NCBI RefSeq assembly: GCF_000966195.1
Contig: NZ_LAHL01000067.1
Span: 1-39,225 of the forward strand
DNA length: 39,225 nucleotides
Reading direction: 5' to 3'
Source of the DNA: Domibacillus robiginosus
GTDB taxonomy: Bacteria; Bacillota; Bacilli; Bacillales; Domibacillaceae
Under the pieces are notes generated by a model. The model was not told the DNA's origin, searched no databases, and saw only the letters and a program-made list of their open reading frames with translations. Shown here piece by piece: positions 1 through 7,618 of the stretch (its first letter is position 1; each line of letters begins with the position of its first letter). The position numbers and the translations under genes were made by a program.

Positions 1-28
1 TTGGGTATTCCTCCAACATAAATTTATG

Positions 29-102
29 TAGCGGCGGAGGGGATCGAACCCCCGACCTCACGGGTATGAACCGTACGCTCTAGCCAGCTGAGCTACACCG
101 CC
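29..102 (-). tRNA. tRNA-Met (anticodon CAT)
   Basis: The minus strand folds as a complete cloverleaf. The acceptor stem begins GGCGGTG and pairs with CGCCGCT before discriminator A. The anticodon loop reads TTCATAC with CAT as anticodon, and the T arm is GGGGG-TTCGATC-CCCTC. It looks like the elongator Met tRNA of Bacillus rather than the initiator, because the first acceptor pair is a G-T wobble within a normal stem. The 3' CCA is not encoded. It is the most downstream gene of the cluster inside the window; the array may continue to the left. Confidence 0.93.
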
Positions 103-121
103 ATAAAAATTATATGAAAAT

Positions 122-197
122 TGGTGGAGCCTAGCGGGATCGAACCGCTGACCTCCTGCGTGCAAAGCAGGCGCTCTCCCAGCTGAGCTAAGGCCCC
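122..197 (-). tRNA. tRNA-Ala (anticodon TGC)
   Basis: A complete cloverleaf is read on the minus strand. It starts GGGGCCT, has anticodon loop TTTGCAC (anticodon TGC, reading GCA-type Ala codons), the T loop TTCGATC, and an encoded 3' CCA. It lies 19 nt from the neighbouring tRNA-Met and 11 nt from the upstream tRNA-like gene, so all three are probably one transcript. Confidence 0.95.
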
Positions 198-208
198 ATG
201 TAAAACGA

Positions 209-280
209 TCGGGAAGACAGGATTCGAACCTGCGACCCTCTGATTAAAATTCAGATGCTTTACCACTGAGCTACTGCGGA
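209..280 (-). pseudogene. chimeric tRNA-Lys-like (UUU) pseudo-tRNA
   Basis: The 5' acceptor strand and D arm (TCCGCAG-TA-GCTC) match what is expected of Bacillus tRNA-Asn. The anticodon stem-loop TCTGA-ATTTTAA-TCAGA with variable loop GGGTC matches tRNA-Lys (anticodon TTT), except that position 32 is A instead of C. The T arm GCAGG-TTCGAAT-CCTGT is intact. The acceptor does not close: TCCGCAG against CTTCCCG gives mismatches at 2-71, 3-70 and 5-68, and the D stem has a C-A mismatch. No CCA is encoded. It reads as a recombinant of two tRNA genes and is unlikely to be charged normally. It is the promoter-proximal gene of the cluster. Pseudo-tRNAs are known in the Bacillus cereus group, so a non-translational role cannot be excluded. 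Confidence 0.7.
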
Positions 281-307
281 CTAACCTACACTAACGACAG
301 CTATGAA

Positions 308-336
308 ATAATATCATCTTCAAAATATAAAATCAA
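308..336 (-). promoter_or_regulatory. sigma-A promoter of the tRNA cluster
   Basis: On the minus strand TTGATT (331-336) is followed by a 17-nt spacer and TATTAT (308-313). The -10 ends 27 nt before the first tRNA-like gene. Spacing and position are typical of a stable-RNA promoter, so the array is read from here leftward starting with the chimeric tRNA. Confidence 0.6.
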
Positions 337-538
337 TACTTTTTCCAAATATTTATTACTAACTTTCTTTTTTCTAACAAAGTGGCACATACATATTGGA
401 AAAGGTATCGCATTACTGGCCCCAAGACTTCTTCAAATTGCTCCGCAAAATGAAGTTTTAACTTTTTTAAATCAACAGAACAATATCGTTTAACAAAGCC
501 TTTTTTCTAAAAAAATGCCCTACTTGATTATGTTACCA

Positions 539-568
539 GTGTGAGAGGAGCAGAAACAATCCATACTG
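539..568 (+). promoter_or_regulatory. possible sigma-G promoter of the SASP gene
   Basis: A CATACTG hexamer-like -10 (562-568) resembles the forespore sigma-G consensus and lies about 44 nt before the SASP start. The matching -35 (about 539-544, GTGTGA) is weak. Forespore transcription is expected for this family, so the call rests partly on gene identity. I see nothing else between 337 and 538. Confidence 0.3.
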
Positions 569-611
569 TTAAAGCAAGACAAATCAAAAACCCATTAGGG
601 AGTGATTGATC

Positions 612-806
612 ATGTCACGCAGCAATCGCAATCGACTCTTGGCTCCAGGTGCCCAGCAGGCTATTGACCAGATGAAGTACGAAATTGCTTCTGAATTTGG
701 TGTTCAGCTAGGTGCGGATACAACAGCTCGTGAAAACGGTTCTGTCGGCGGTGAAATCACGAAGCGTCTTGTAGAAATGGCGAAACAACAATTGTCTAGC
801 CGTTAG
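612..806 (+). CDS. alpha/beta-type small acid-soluble spore protein (SASP)
   Basis: This 64-residue protein matches the alpha/beta SASP family, which coats and protects DNA in the dormant spore and is degraded at germination by the GPR protease. The segment [20 protein letters not shown] holds the GPR cleavage region (after the Glu of YEIA), and the following [13 protein letters not shown] is the second conserved DNA-binding block. Length is typical (60-70 residues). The ATG at 612 is chosen over the in-frame TTG at 606 because AGGGAG at 597-602 sits 9 nt upstream of the ATG but only 3 nt from the TTG. The gene is monocistronic and followed by a strong terminator. Forespore expression by sigma-G is expected. 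Confidence 0.96.
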   Translation: MSRSNRNRLLAPGAQQAIDQMKYEIASEFGVQLGADTTARENGSVGGEITKRLVEMAKQQLSSR

Positions 807-840
807 GAAACACACAAAACTAAATAGCAAGAAGAAAAAA

Positions 841-874
841 GATATCCCTTCATCCTGAAGGGGTGTCTTTTTTT
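841..874 (+). terminator. Rho-independent terminator after SASP
   Basis: The hairpin GATATCCCTTCA-tcc-TGAAGGGGTGTC is followed by a run of T residues, 35 nt after the SASP stop codon. Confidence 0.9.
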
Positions 875-1312
875 AGAAGAATATGTTCAGGGCAGCCTTG
901 AACAAAAATAAGCTTCGTATTCCTTTTCATGATTTTTGATTTAAATGGAGAGACTCACATTTAGAAAACATAATCATTTAGGAATAATTTTTTAAAAAAG
1001 ATAACAAATTTAGGATAAAAAAGAAGTCTGATTCACTTGTATTCTCGAAAATATAAGCAATTGCTCTTTTACACGGTATTCGGGAATCATACACAAGGCA
1101 TCCTTCCCTAAAAGTGTTAGTTTAAATTTTATTCGCTCCAATAATGTTAGGTTTAAGTTTATGAAAGAAGAAGCTTAAATTAGCGGCGCAACGTTAAGGT
1201 TATTTTCTAATGCGTATTTTACTCCGCAGTTTAATCATTTCTCGAATCGAGTTCATTAATTCAACTTTGTGATTCTTCCAATGCCTCTTAGCCTAAAGCT
1301 TCTTCTCCCTAA
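875..1312. other. intergenic stretch without supported gene
   Basis: This stretch is AT-rich with many stops in all frames. The minus strand has one short open frame around 1200-1290 whose only ATG gives about 19 residues (MNSIREMIKLRSKIRIRK); I could not support it as a gene. No promoter or repeat was recognised. Confidence 0.5.
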
Positions 1313-1360
1313 CTAAAACAAGCGCCGTCCCTTGTTTTCAAAGGATAGCGCTTGTTTTAG
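1313..1360. terminator. bidirectional terminator between SASP and TerC genes
   Basis: A perfect 13-bp inverted repeat CTAAAACAAGCGC / GCGCTTGTTTTAG (1313-1325 and 1348-1360) encloses a 22-nt loop with further pairing (GTCC/GGAT). T-rich tails occur in both orientations, so it can end the leftward TerC transcript and any rightward read-through. Confidence 0.8.
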
Positions 1361-1508
1361 CAAATTATTTTGAACGCAACATACTCCCTTTTTCTGTATC
1401 AGAAAGCCCGATTGTATAATAGATAAATATCAATCGATAGTAGGCTGCTCATCTTATATAAAAGTTCCGTCTGTTCTTACACTTACATTCACTTTTACCT
1501 TTTTTATT

Positions 1509-2291
1509 TTATAATTTTTCTTTTTCTAATAATTTATTGGCCGGTGCCAACCAACCAATCAGGGCAATACCAATTAATACTCCATAGAAAATCAGCGTCC
1601 AAGCGGTACTGTGTGGAAAATGGGTGTCTAATACACCAACATCCTCGTGTGCGAGAGTAATGACAGCAAGCTTGACACCGACCCAGGCAACAATGGCATA
1701 AGCTGTTGTTTCCAATGCTGGACGTTGATCAAGCAGTTGGACAAACCAGGTTGCTGCATATTTAATCAAGATAAGGCCAGAAATCCCTGCAAGGAGAATA
1801 ACAATAAACTTTCCACCATCCATGCCGCCGAAGTTACCAAGCGGTGAATCTGGAAGACCGAGAGACAAAGCAACCGCAGCTAAAATCGAATCAACAGCAA
1901 AAGCAAGGTCCGCTAAACCAATCTTCCCTACTGTCGGCCAGAAACCTTTTCCTGCGGCTTCCTCTGCTTCTTCTTCCACGTCCTCACGGATATTCTCATT
2001 TTCTTTCCCAAACCGGGCCTTAATAACATGCTTTAAGCCCAGGTAAAGAAGATAAGCTGCTCCTATCGCCTGTATCTGCCAGACGTTTGCAATAAAAGAA
2101 ATAGCAAAAAGTGCAGCAAATCGGAAAAAGAACGCCAAAATAATTCCGTAATTTATCGCTTTTTTCTTCTGATCTTTGGGTAAATGCTTGGCTATAACTG
2201 CTAGTACAAGGGCATTATCAGCCGATAGCAATCCTTCTAATCCAATTAGGATTAACAATGCCCAGGCATACTCCAGCCAAATGGAATCCAT
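1509..2291 (-). CDS. TerC-family integral membrane protein (YkoY/YceF-like)
   Basis: This 260-residue polytopic membrane protein belongs to the TerC family. Members include B. subtilis YkoY and YceF, implicated in manganese export and metallation of secreted enzymes. The acidic signature of the first helix pair, GLEGLLSADNALVLA near residues 16-30, is clear, and a second acidic motif, GLADLAFAVDSILAAVAL, lies near residues 126-143. These Asp/Glu residues inside helices are the family hallmark and probably bind metal. A charged loop (ENENIREDVEEEAEEAAGK) separates the halves. The ATG at 2291 is preferred over an upstream in-frame start because AGGAG lies 8 nt before it and the family starts at this point. 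The upstream region was checked for a yybP-ykoY manganese riboswitch and none was seen. Substrate is inferred from homologues. Confidence 0.88.
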   Translation of the reverse strand: MDSIWLEYAWALLILIGLEGLLSADNALVLAVIAKHLPKDQKKKAINYGIILAFFFRFAALFAISFIANVWQIQAIGAAYLLYLGLKHVIKARFGKENENIREDVEEEAEEAAGKGFWPTVGKIGLADLAFAVDSILAAVALSLGLPDSPLGNFGGMDGGKFIVILLAGISGLILIKYAATWFVQLLDQRPALETTAYAIVAWVGVKLAVITLAHEDVGVLDTHFPHSTAWTLIFYGVLIGIALIGWLAPANKLLEKEKL

Positions 2292-2524
2292 CCATCTCTC
2301 TCCTTTTTGAAACCTGATTAATCTGTTATGTAAAAGTTTCAATAATTATAATATTACCCTGACAATCCCCAGGTAATCAGAACATTAGTAAAAACTCATC
2401 TCATTTAAGCATGCGACCACTTCATTTTTAAATTAGCGTGTGATAGGGCTTAGTGTTGGGTCCCTGTTTCGAAGCAGAATGCCAAACGCCAGCTTTTTTA
2501 AGGTCCTCTGATACATAAATTTTA

Positions 2525-2553
2525 TTGACAATCCGCCAAATGGAATATAAATT
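2525..2553 (+). promoter_or_regulatory. promoter of the iron-siderophore transporter operon
   Basis: A consensus -35 TTGACA (2525-2530) precedes either TATAAA (2546-2551, 15-nt spacer) or TAAATT (2548-2553, 17-nt spacer). A Fur box starts four to six bases downstream, so Fur bound with iron would block initiation. The operon start codon is about 235 nt further on. Confidence 0.6.
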
Positions 2554-2556
2554 AAA

Positions 2557-2575
2557 GAGAATGATAATCAATATC
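2557..2575 (+). promoter_or_regulatory. Fur box
   Basis: GAGAATGATAATCAATATC matches 17 of 19 positions of the classical Fur box (GATAATGATAATCATTATC). It lies at the predicted transcription start of the iron transporter operon, which fits repression when iron is plentiful. Confidence 0.85.
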
Positions 2576-2788
2576 AATAGAATATAGGAGGTTAAAACTA
2601 GAAAGCTTTATCAGCTTGCTGCTTATCCCCTGGCCGCGATCAGCATCTACAGGGAAAATTCTTGAACATTTTCACCGAGGAGTGGAAAGTAAATATATCT
2701 TTCCAGGAGGACTTACTAGCTATTCATTTAAACATGTTACTCAGCAAAGTTAGTCAACAATCATTATGATAAAAGGAAGGTTATACAA
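2576..2788 (+). other. leader with a Shine-Dalgarno but no start codon
   Basis: AGGAGG at 2586-2591 follows the Fur box at a normal distance for a first gene, yet no ATG, GTG or TTG follows within range. The frame after it stays open for 53 codons (2592-2753; it contains TGKILEHFHRGVESKYIFPG). The real ribosome binding site of the binding-protein gene is AGGAAGG just before 2789. A first gene that lost its start, or an untranslated leader, would both explain this. Confidence 0.35.
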
Positions 2789-3841
2789 ATGATTAAAAAG
2801 CAAAAAACCTCACTAGCAACATTACTGCTTTCGGCTCTGGTTATGATCCTATTAGTTGGTTGTTCAGGCGAGAAATCAGGTTCAACATCCCAAACAGAAA
2901 CAACTGCTTCCCAGGATACGAATTCTGAATATCCAATTGTTATTAAACATGCATTTGGCGAAACTGAAATTGCAAGCAAGCCTGAACGAGTAGTGACAGT
3001 CCAGTGGGCCAATCATGATGTTGCTCTTGCTCTTGGAGTTGTACCTGTTGGCTTTTCTGCAGCGAATTACGGCGTTCAGGATGACAGCGGACTTTTGCCC
3101 TGGACTGCAAAAAAGCTTGAGGAGCTCGGTGCAGACCAGCCTAATGTTTTCCAGGATACCGACGGCCTTGATTTTGAGGCTATCTCAGACGCAAACCCAG
3201 ATGTCATTCTTGCAGGTTACTCGGGTATCACGCAGGAAGACTATGATGTTCTAAGCGAAATTGCTCCGGTTGTGGCTTATCAGGACGGTCCCTGGGCAAC
3301 TACATGGCGTGACCAGGTTACGTTAAATTCAACGGGCATGGGAATGAAAGAAGAAGGCGAACAACTGATTAAGGATACTGAGAAACTGATTGAGGATGCA
3401 TCAAGCAAACATCCTGAGATAAAAGGCAAAACAGTTGCCTGGGTCAACTTCTCAGCTGAAGATATGTCTAAGTTGCACCTTTATACACCAGCAGACCCTC
3501 GCGGTGCTTTTCTGGCTGAGCTGGGCATGGAGTATCCTGAAAGTATTACGAATGAAATTACCGATCCTACTAGCTACTCATTATCATTAAGCGCTGAGAA
3601 TGCCGATATCTTGAACGACGCTGATATTATCATTGGGTATGGTGATGAAAGCCTGTATGAAGCAGTTAAAGCGGACCCCCTTCTAGGCAAAATTCCAGCA
3701 ATTCAAAGAGGTTCCGTTGTGTTCATTGGCAACAACACACCTTTGGCTGCTTCAGGAAATCCAAATCCGCTGGCAATTTCTTATACGATTGATGAATACC
3801 TTGAATTAATAGGAGGAGCCGTTAGCAAGTTAAATGAATAG
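2789..3841 (+). CDS. iron-siderophore ABC transporter, substrate-binding lipoprotein
   Basis: This 350-residue lipoprotein is the extracellular receptor of the transporter encoded by the next three genes. A signal peptide with lipobox LVGC (Cys25) will be lipid-anchored after cleavage by signal peptidase II. A Ser/Thr-rich linker follows, then a FecB/FhuD-type periplasmic binding fold (about residues 50-345). It opens with the characteristic KPERVVTVQWANHDVALALGVVPVGF and includes DANPDVILAGY in the first lobe. AGGAAGG lies 9 nt before the ATG. The last codons overlap the next gene by 8 nt, showing translational coupling. Gene order (binding protein, permease, permease, ATPase) resembles B. 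subtilis yfmCDEF. The exact ligand, a ferric siderophore or ferric citrate, cannot be told from sequence. The upstream Fur box predicts induction by iron starvation. Confidence 0.93.
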   Translation: MIKKQKTSLATLLLSALVMILLVGCSGEKSGSTSQTETTASQDTNSEYPIVIKHAFGETEIASKPERVVTVQWANHDVALALGVVPVGFSAANYGVQDDSGLLPWTAKKLEELGADQPNVFQDTDGLDFEAISDANPDVILAGYSGITQEDYDVLSEIAPVVAYQDGPWATTWRDQVTLNSTGMGMKEEGEQLIKDTEKLIEDASSKHPEIKGKTVAWVNFSAEDMSKLHLYTPADPRGAFLAELGMEYPESITNEITDPTSYSLSLSAENADILNDADIIIGYGDESLYEAVKADPLLGKIPAIQRGSVVFIGNNTPLAASGNPNPLAISYTIDEYLELIGGAVSKLNE

Positions 3842-4874
3842 TTCATCCGCTTCAAACATAAAAAAGCCAAGCTTGCATATTCCGAGGAATTTTGGAGTGG
3901 TTCTGGTGATTTGTTTTGTTTTGCTTGGCTTGTGCATGCTTACATCCCTGGCCTTTGGTTCTCGAATGGTGGGATTACATGACGTGATAGACGGTTTATT
4001 TCACCCGGCTGCCGATTCTTACGAAGCAAACGTGGTTCGCAAGAGGATTTCACGAACCGTTTTCAGTTTACTTTGTGGTGCGGCACTCGGAGTTTCCGGA
4101 GCGCTTATGCAAGCGGTCACCCGGAACCCGATTGCAGACCCGAGCATACTGGGAGTAAACACAGGAGCATCCTTGTTTGTTGTTTGCGGAATTGCATTCT
4201 TGAATATAAGTACCGCAAATCAATATATATGGCTGGCTTTGGCTGGGGCTGCCATTACGGCTCTTTTCGTATTTGGAATCGGCTCTCTAGGGCGTAGCGG
4301 TGCTACGCCCATTAAACTTGTTTTAGCAGGGGCCGCCACAAGTGCCGCCCTTTCTTCTTTAGTCATGGCAATCATGATCCCGCGTTCCTACGTCATGGAT
4401 CAATTTAGATTTTGGCAAGTGGGAAGTGTCGGCTCGGCAAACTGGGACAATATTTCGACTTTCACCCCGTTTTTGCTAATTGGAATACTGGTAGCTATTT
4501 TTTCTGCCCCTGCACTAAATGCACTGGCCCTAGGAGACGATGTTGCAACGGGACTCGGCGTTCGGACAGGGACACTGAGGCTTATTGCGGCTCTTGGAGC
4601 TGTTCTTTTGTGCGGCTCGGCTACTGCCCTCGCAGGCCCTATTGGCTTTGTCGGACTTTTATCAACTCATGTCATGCGTCTTATTCTCGGCCCCGATCTG
4701 CGTTTTGTTATACCGATGTCAGCCCTTTCAGGAGCCATCATTTTGACTGTATCAGATGTACTCGGCAGGCTCATCGGCAGCCCTGGAGAACTTGAAGTCG
4801 GTGTGGTTACAGCATTTATAGGAGCTCCGATACTAATATTATTAACTATGAAATTGAAAGTGCGGTCATTATGA
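3834..4874 (+). CDS. FecCD-family iron-siderophore permease (first subunit)
   Basis: This 346-residue membrane protein of the FecCD/BtuC family has about nine or ten transmembrane helices. It carries the family blocks VRKRISRTVFSLLCGAALGVSG, QAVTRNPIADPSILGVNTGAS and GPIGFVGLLSTHVMRLILG. The last is the cytoplasmic coupling region that docks on the ATPase. A charged N-terminal tail of about 22 residues precedes the first helix. The start ATG overlaps the end of the binding-protein gene, and its stop TGA overlaps the next ATG (ATGA). It forms a heterodimeric channel with the following permease. Confidence 0.94.
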   Translation: MNSSSASNIKKPSLHIPRNFGVVLVICFVLLGLCMLTSLAFGSRMVGLHDVIDGLFHPAADSYEANVVRKRISRTVFSLLCGAALGVSGALMQAVTRNPIADPSILGVNTGASLFVVCGIAFLNISTANQYIWLALAGAAITALFVFGIGSLGRSGATPIKLVLAGAATSAALSSLVMAIMIPRSYVMDQFRFWQVGSVGSANWDNISTFTPFLLIGILVAIFSAPALNALALGDDVATGLGVRTGTLRLIAALGAVLLCGSATALAGPIGFVGLLSTHVMRLILGPDLRFVIPMSALSGAIILTVSDVLGRLIGSPGELEVGVVTAFIGAPILILLTMKLKVRSL

Positions 4875-5902
4875 AAAATGAATCTGTTGGGTTTATTAGG
4901 GCGGGCAGACGTCAAAGACGCCGCCGATGGATATTTGTTACCGGCTCCCTCGCAGCACTTTCATTTATTCTTTGCTGTGCCATGCTTTTACTGGGGAACA
5001 CTATCTATCCTGTAATGGATGTAATTCGAGCGCTTTCAGGAGAGCAAGTCCAGGGCGCTTCTTTTGCTGTTAATACTATACGTCTGCCAAGAATGCTGGC
5101 AGGCCTTTTTGCCGGATTCGCTTTCGGCATTGCCGGAAACACCTTTCAGACGATGCTGCGCAATCCCCTTGCGAACCCGAATGTAATCGGAATTACAAGT
5201 GGATCGAGTGTTGCAGCTGTTTTTTGTATTGTCATACTTCATACTAGCGGAGCGGTTGTTTCCATTGCTTCCGTGATTGCTGGTCTTGCTACTGTCATCC
5301 TCATTTATGTATTATCGAGGGGAAAGTCATTTTCAATTGGGAGATTAATTCTTATCGGAATAGGCATACAGGCTATGCTTGACGCTTTGGTATCCTATCT
5401 TCTACTGATTGGGGCAGAACAAGATCTTCCCGCAGCGTTCAGATGGCTCACCGGCAGCCTCAATGGCTCACAAATGGATGAGCTTCCGCCATTGGTACTA
5501 TCTGTTTTCATCTTTGCACCTATCATTATAGTGCTGGGAAAACATCTAAGTATATTGGAACTTGGAGAACAGTCGGCCACTTCTCTCGGAGTAAACACCG
5601 ACAAAACAAGAGTTTTGCTTATTTTTAGTTCTGTTTGCATGATTTCGATTGCTACTGCTACCACAGGTCCAATAGCCTTTGTCGCTTTCCTTTCAGGACC
5701 GATTGCAAAAAGACTAGTCGGAGCTGGCTTCTCAAACGTAATTCCCGCAGGTCTTGTTGGTGCTAATTTAGTTTTGGCTGCAGATTTAATCGGGCAATTT
5801 GCTTTTGTGGCCAGATACCCTGTAGGCATCATAACCGGAATACTCGGAGCACCATATCTGATCTTCTTGCTAATCCGAATGAATAGAAAGGGGGAATTAT
5901 AA
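4871..5902 (+). CDS. FecCD-family iron-siderophore permease (second subunit)
   Basis: This second FecCD-type permease (343 residues) has a strongly basic N-terminus (RAGRRQRRRRW) consistent with the positive-inside rule. Diagnostic segments are VNTIRLPRMLAGLFAGFAFGIAG, QTMLRNPLANPNVIGITSGSS and TGPIAFVAFLSGPIAKRLVG. The start overlaps the previous stop as ATGA and its own stop overlaps the ATPase ATG by one base, so the four genes are one tightly coupled operon. Confidence 0.94.
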   Translation: MKNESVGFIRAGRRQRRRRWIFVTGSLAALSFILCCAMLLLGNTIYPVMDVIRALSGEQVQGASFAVNTIRLPRMLAGLFAGFAFGIAGNTFQTMLRNPLANPNVIGITSGSSVAAVFCIVILHTSGAVVSIASVIAGLATVILIYVLSRGKSFSIGRLILIGIGIQAMLDALVSYLLLIGAEQDLPAAFRWLTGSLNGSQMDELPPLVLSVFIFAPIIIVLGKHLSILELGEQSATSLGVNTDKTRVLLIFSSVCMISIATATTGPIAFVAFLSGPIAKRLVGAGFSNVIPAGLVGANLVLAADLIGQFAFVARYPVGIITGILGAPYLIFLLIRMNRKGEL

Positions 5903-6717
5903 TGACACAGACACATATTTTTCAAGCTGAAGAAATTGTAGCGGGATATGACAATAAGATGGTTATCCAGGAAGTCAGTCTTGTTATTCCCAGTAATAAA
6001 ATAAGCGTTATTATTGGCGCAAATGCCTGCGGAAAGTCTACGCTTCTTAAAACATTATCAAGACTCACAAAGCCTGTATCTGGAAACATCACTCTTGATG
6101 GAAAACTTATCAGCAAAATCCCATCAAAACAATTAGCTCGAGTTGTAGGGCTGCTTCCTCAATCTCCCATTGTGCCGGAAGGAATTTCTGTCGCAGATTT
6201 AGTTGGACGCGGAAGATTTCCGCACCAATCATTGCTCAGCGGCTGGACAAAAAAAGATTATGAGGCAGTCGCCGAAGCGATGAGAATTATGAATATAACT
6301 GAGCTGGCAAATCATAATATTGACGAGCTTTCAGGAGGCCAGAGACAGCGTGTCTGGATCGCTATGGCGCTGGCACAGCAAACAGACATTTTATTTCTTG
6401 ATGAACCGACCACTTTTTTAGATATCACCTATCAAGTTGAAATTCTTGACCTGCTCACAGACCTTAACCGAAAGCACGGAACGACAATTGTGATGGTTCT
6501 TCATGATATAAACTTGTCCGCCCGTTATGCAGATTATATTTTTGCGCTTCGTCAAGGAAAACTTATCGTTGAGGGAGAACCCTTAAAGGTTATTACAAGC
6601 ACATTGGTTAAAGACATTTTCGGGCTTGATTGCATGGTGATAAAAGATCCGGTTTCAGGCTCTCCTTTTGCCATACCTAAAGGACGATATCATGTAAATA
6701 ATGAAAAAGCTCCTTAA
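5902..6717 (+). CDS. iron-siderophore ABC transporter ATPase (FecE/FhuC-like)
   Basis: This 271-residue ABC ATPase powers the transporter. Walker A is GANACGKST (39-47) with Lys45. The Q-loop is LLPQSP (Gln87), the signature LSGGQRQR (143-150), Walker B DILFLDEP with Asp167 and Glu168, and the switch His201 is in VLHDIN. Walker A has Ala-Cys where Gly-Cys or Gly-Ser is usual, a small and probably harmless change. The GRFPH motif near residue 105 is typical of the siderophore/B12 subfamily. It is the last gene of the operon, ending about 90 nt before a terminator. Confidence 0.95.
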   Translation: MTQTHIFQAEEIVAGYDNKMVIQEVSLVIPSNKISVIIGANACGKSTLLKTLSRLTKPVSGNITLDGKLISKIPSKQLARVVGLLPQSPIVPEGISVADLVGRGRFPHQSLLSGWTKKDYEAVAEAMRIMNITELANHNIDELSGGQRQRVWIAMALAQQTDILFLDEPTTFLDITYQVEILDLLTDLNRKHGTTIVMVLHDINLSARYADYIFALRQGKLIVEGEPLKVITSTLVKDIFGLDCMVIKDPVSGSPFAIPKGRYHVNNEKAP

Positions 6718-6806
6718 ATAAAGAAGCCTGTAAAAATTATCGATGTATTGAATTATTTTTTAACTGGCTCAAATATTATGTAGAGACAAATTATATATCA
6801 AGCGCT

Positions 6807-6862
6807 GGGTGCCTGTATAGCACTGGATTCTTCACTTAAATCTATACAGGTACCCTATTTAT
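6807..6862 (+). terminator. terminator of the iron transporter operon
   Basis: The inverted repeat GGGTGCCTGTATAG / CTATACAGGTACCC (13 of 14 pairs) has a 21-nt loop and is followed by a T-rich tail. The loop is longer than usual, so a regulatory hairpin is a weaker alternative. Confidence 0.65.
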
Positions 6863-6913
6863 TATGTGGATTCAACGTACCCTCGAATCTCAATAAAGAA
6901 CGATCGGCCGCTT

Positions 6914-7303
6914 TTAAACAGTTTGTTTTCCAGGGTTCATTTCTAGCTCGAACTGTTGCTTTTGATCGCCAGTTAATACCGGATTTGTTCCATTAAAAGT
7001 AAGCTCCATTCGTTCGATCATAAGAGTTAGCCATCCAACTTCATTTTTTATGGCTGTTTCAGATGCATCCCAGTTAATTAACCTTTGGGATCGACGCGCT
7101 CTTTTTTCAACATTTCCCCAGGCTGACAGGATAGCAGCATTGCTCTCTTCCTGGTCCAGTCTGTTTTTTAATAAACAAATATAATGAGTAACAGATTTTA
7201 TTTCTCTGTGCCTTTTTTCATATGATCCATAGACATCCAAAGCTTTTTTCAATTCATTCGCATGATGAGCCGCTGCTTTCACGTAATGCTTATTTAAATG
7301 CAA
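6914..7303 (-). CDS. hypothetical helical protein, 129 residues
   Basis: I do not recognise this protein. It is predicted to be mostly alpha-helical and soluble, with no signal peptide or membrane segment. The N-terminal half is basic and His/Lys-rich (HYVKAAAHHANELKKALDVYGSYEKRHREIK); the second half contains VEKRARRSQRLINWDASE and a C-terminal helix. The start is TTG at 7303, supported by GGGAG 9 nt upstream. It stands alone, convergent with the iron operon terminator, and downstream of a degenerate 5S gene in the same direction. Base composition is like its neighbours. No function is offered. Confidence 0.6.
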   Translation of the reverse strand: MHLNKHYVKAAAHHANELKKALDVYGSYEKRHREIKSVTHYICLLKNRLDQEESNAAILSAWGNVEKRARRSQRLINWDASETAIKNEVGWLTLMIERMELTFNGTNPVLTGDQKQQFELEMNPGKQTV

Positions 7304-7618
7304 TATGTTTAGCTCCCTTCATCATTCTAAATGTAAGTTTTTTATTTAATTCAAGATAAGTTGCTTATGTAGTCAAATTGGTCAATTTCCATTGACTAGA
7401 ACTATAAAATGAAAGCGCTTTAAATAAGCATAATCGTTATTTCTTGTTCTTTCAATACTTAAAGCGAGTTTTAAATACATTTTTACAGCCGTATATGCTT
7501 TTTTGTTTTTTCCTAGTTTGTTATAAAGTTGATTCAGCGAAAAAACTCGTTTAACGAAGTATTTTCCTGCCAGGCTCTTTGTCCAAGGAATTTTCTGGAC
7601 GATACTACAATAAAAAAA
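7304..7618. other. intergenic stretch, no supported gene
   Basis: A minus-strand frame runs through 7382-7633, but it starts inside the 5S-like gene, has no ribosome binding site and no recognisable domain, so it is not called. Close to the 5S end lie a T run (minus strand) and the small inverted repeat GTCCA / TGGAC at about 7581-7600, possibly the remains of an rRNA terminator. Confidence 0.45.

Larger units (their letters stand above)
2428..2607 (-). other. unassigned open frame with membrane-like N-terminus, overlapping the Fur promoter
   Basis: The minus strand is open from the TAA at 2608-2610 to the TAA at 2428. It encodes a very hydrophobic stretch (LLILIIILFNLYSIW) and then a polar tail (RIVNKIYVSEDLKKAGVW and on to HTLI). 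The composition looks like real protein, for example a small membrane protein or the tail of a lost gene. There is no ATG and no ribosome binding site before the possible TTG start, and the iron-transporter promoter lies on the opposite strand. A decayed gene or a chance frame are both possible. Confidence 0.25.

Noticed and set aside
349-493. Plus-strand open frame with protein-like sequence (IGKGIALLAPRLLQIAPQNE)
   Set aside because: There is no start codon or ribosome binding site and it overlaps the region upstream of the SASP gene; it could be a remnant but the support is too thin.
1200-1290. Short minus-strand peptide MNSIREMIKLRSKIRIRK
   Set aside because: About 19 residues, no ribosome binding site, no homologue recognised.
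2292-2520. yybP-ykoY manganese riboswitch upstream of the TerC-family gene
   Set aside because: The conserved motif blocks could not be found on the minus strand; only a small ATTACC/GGTAAT hairpin is present.
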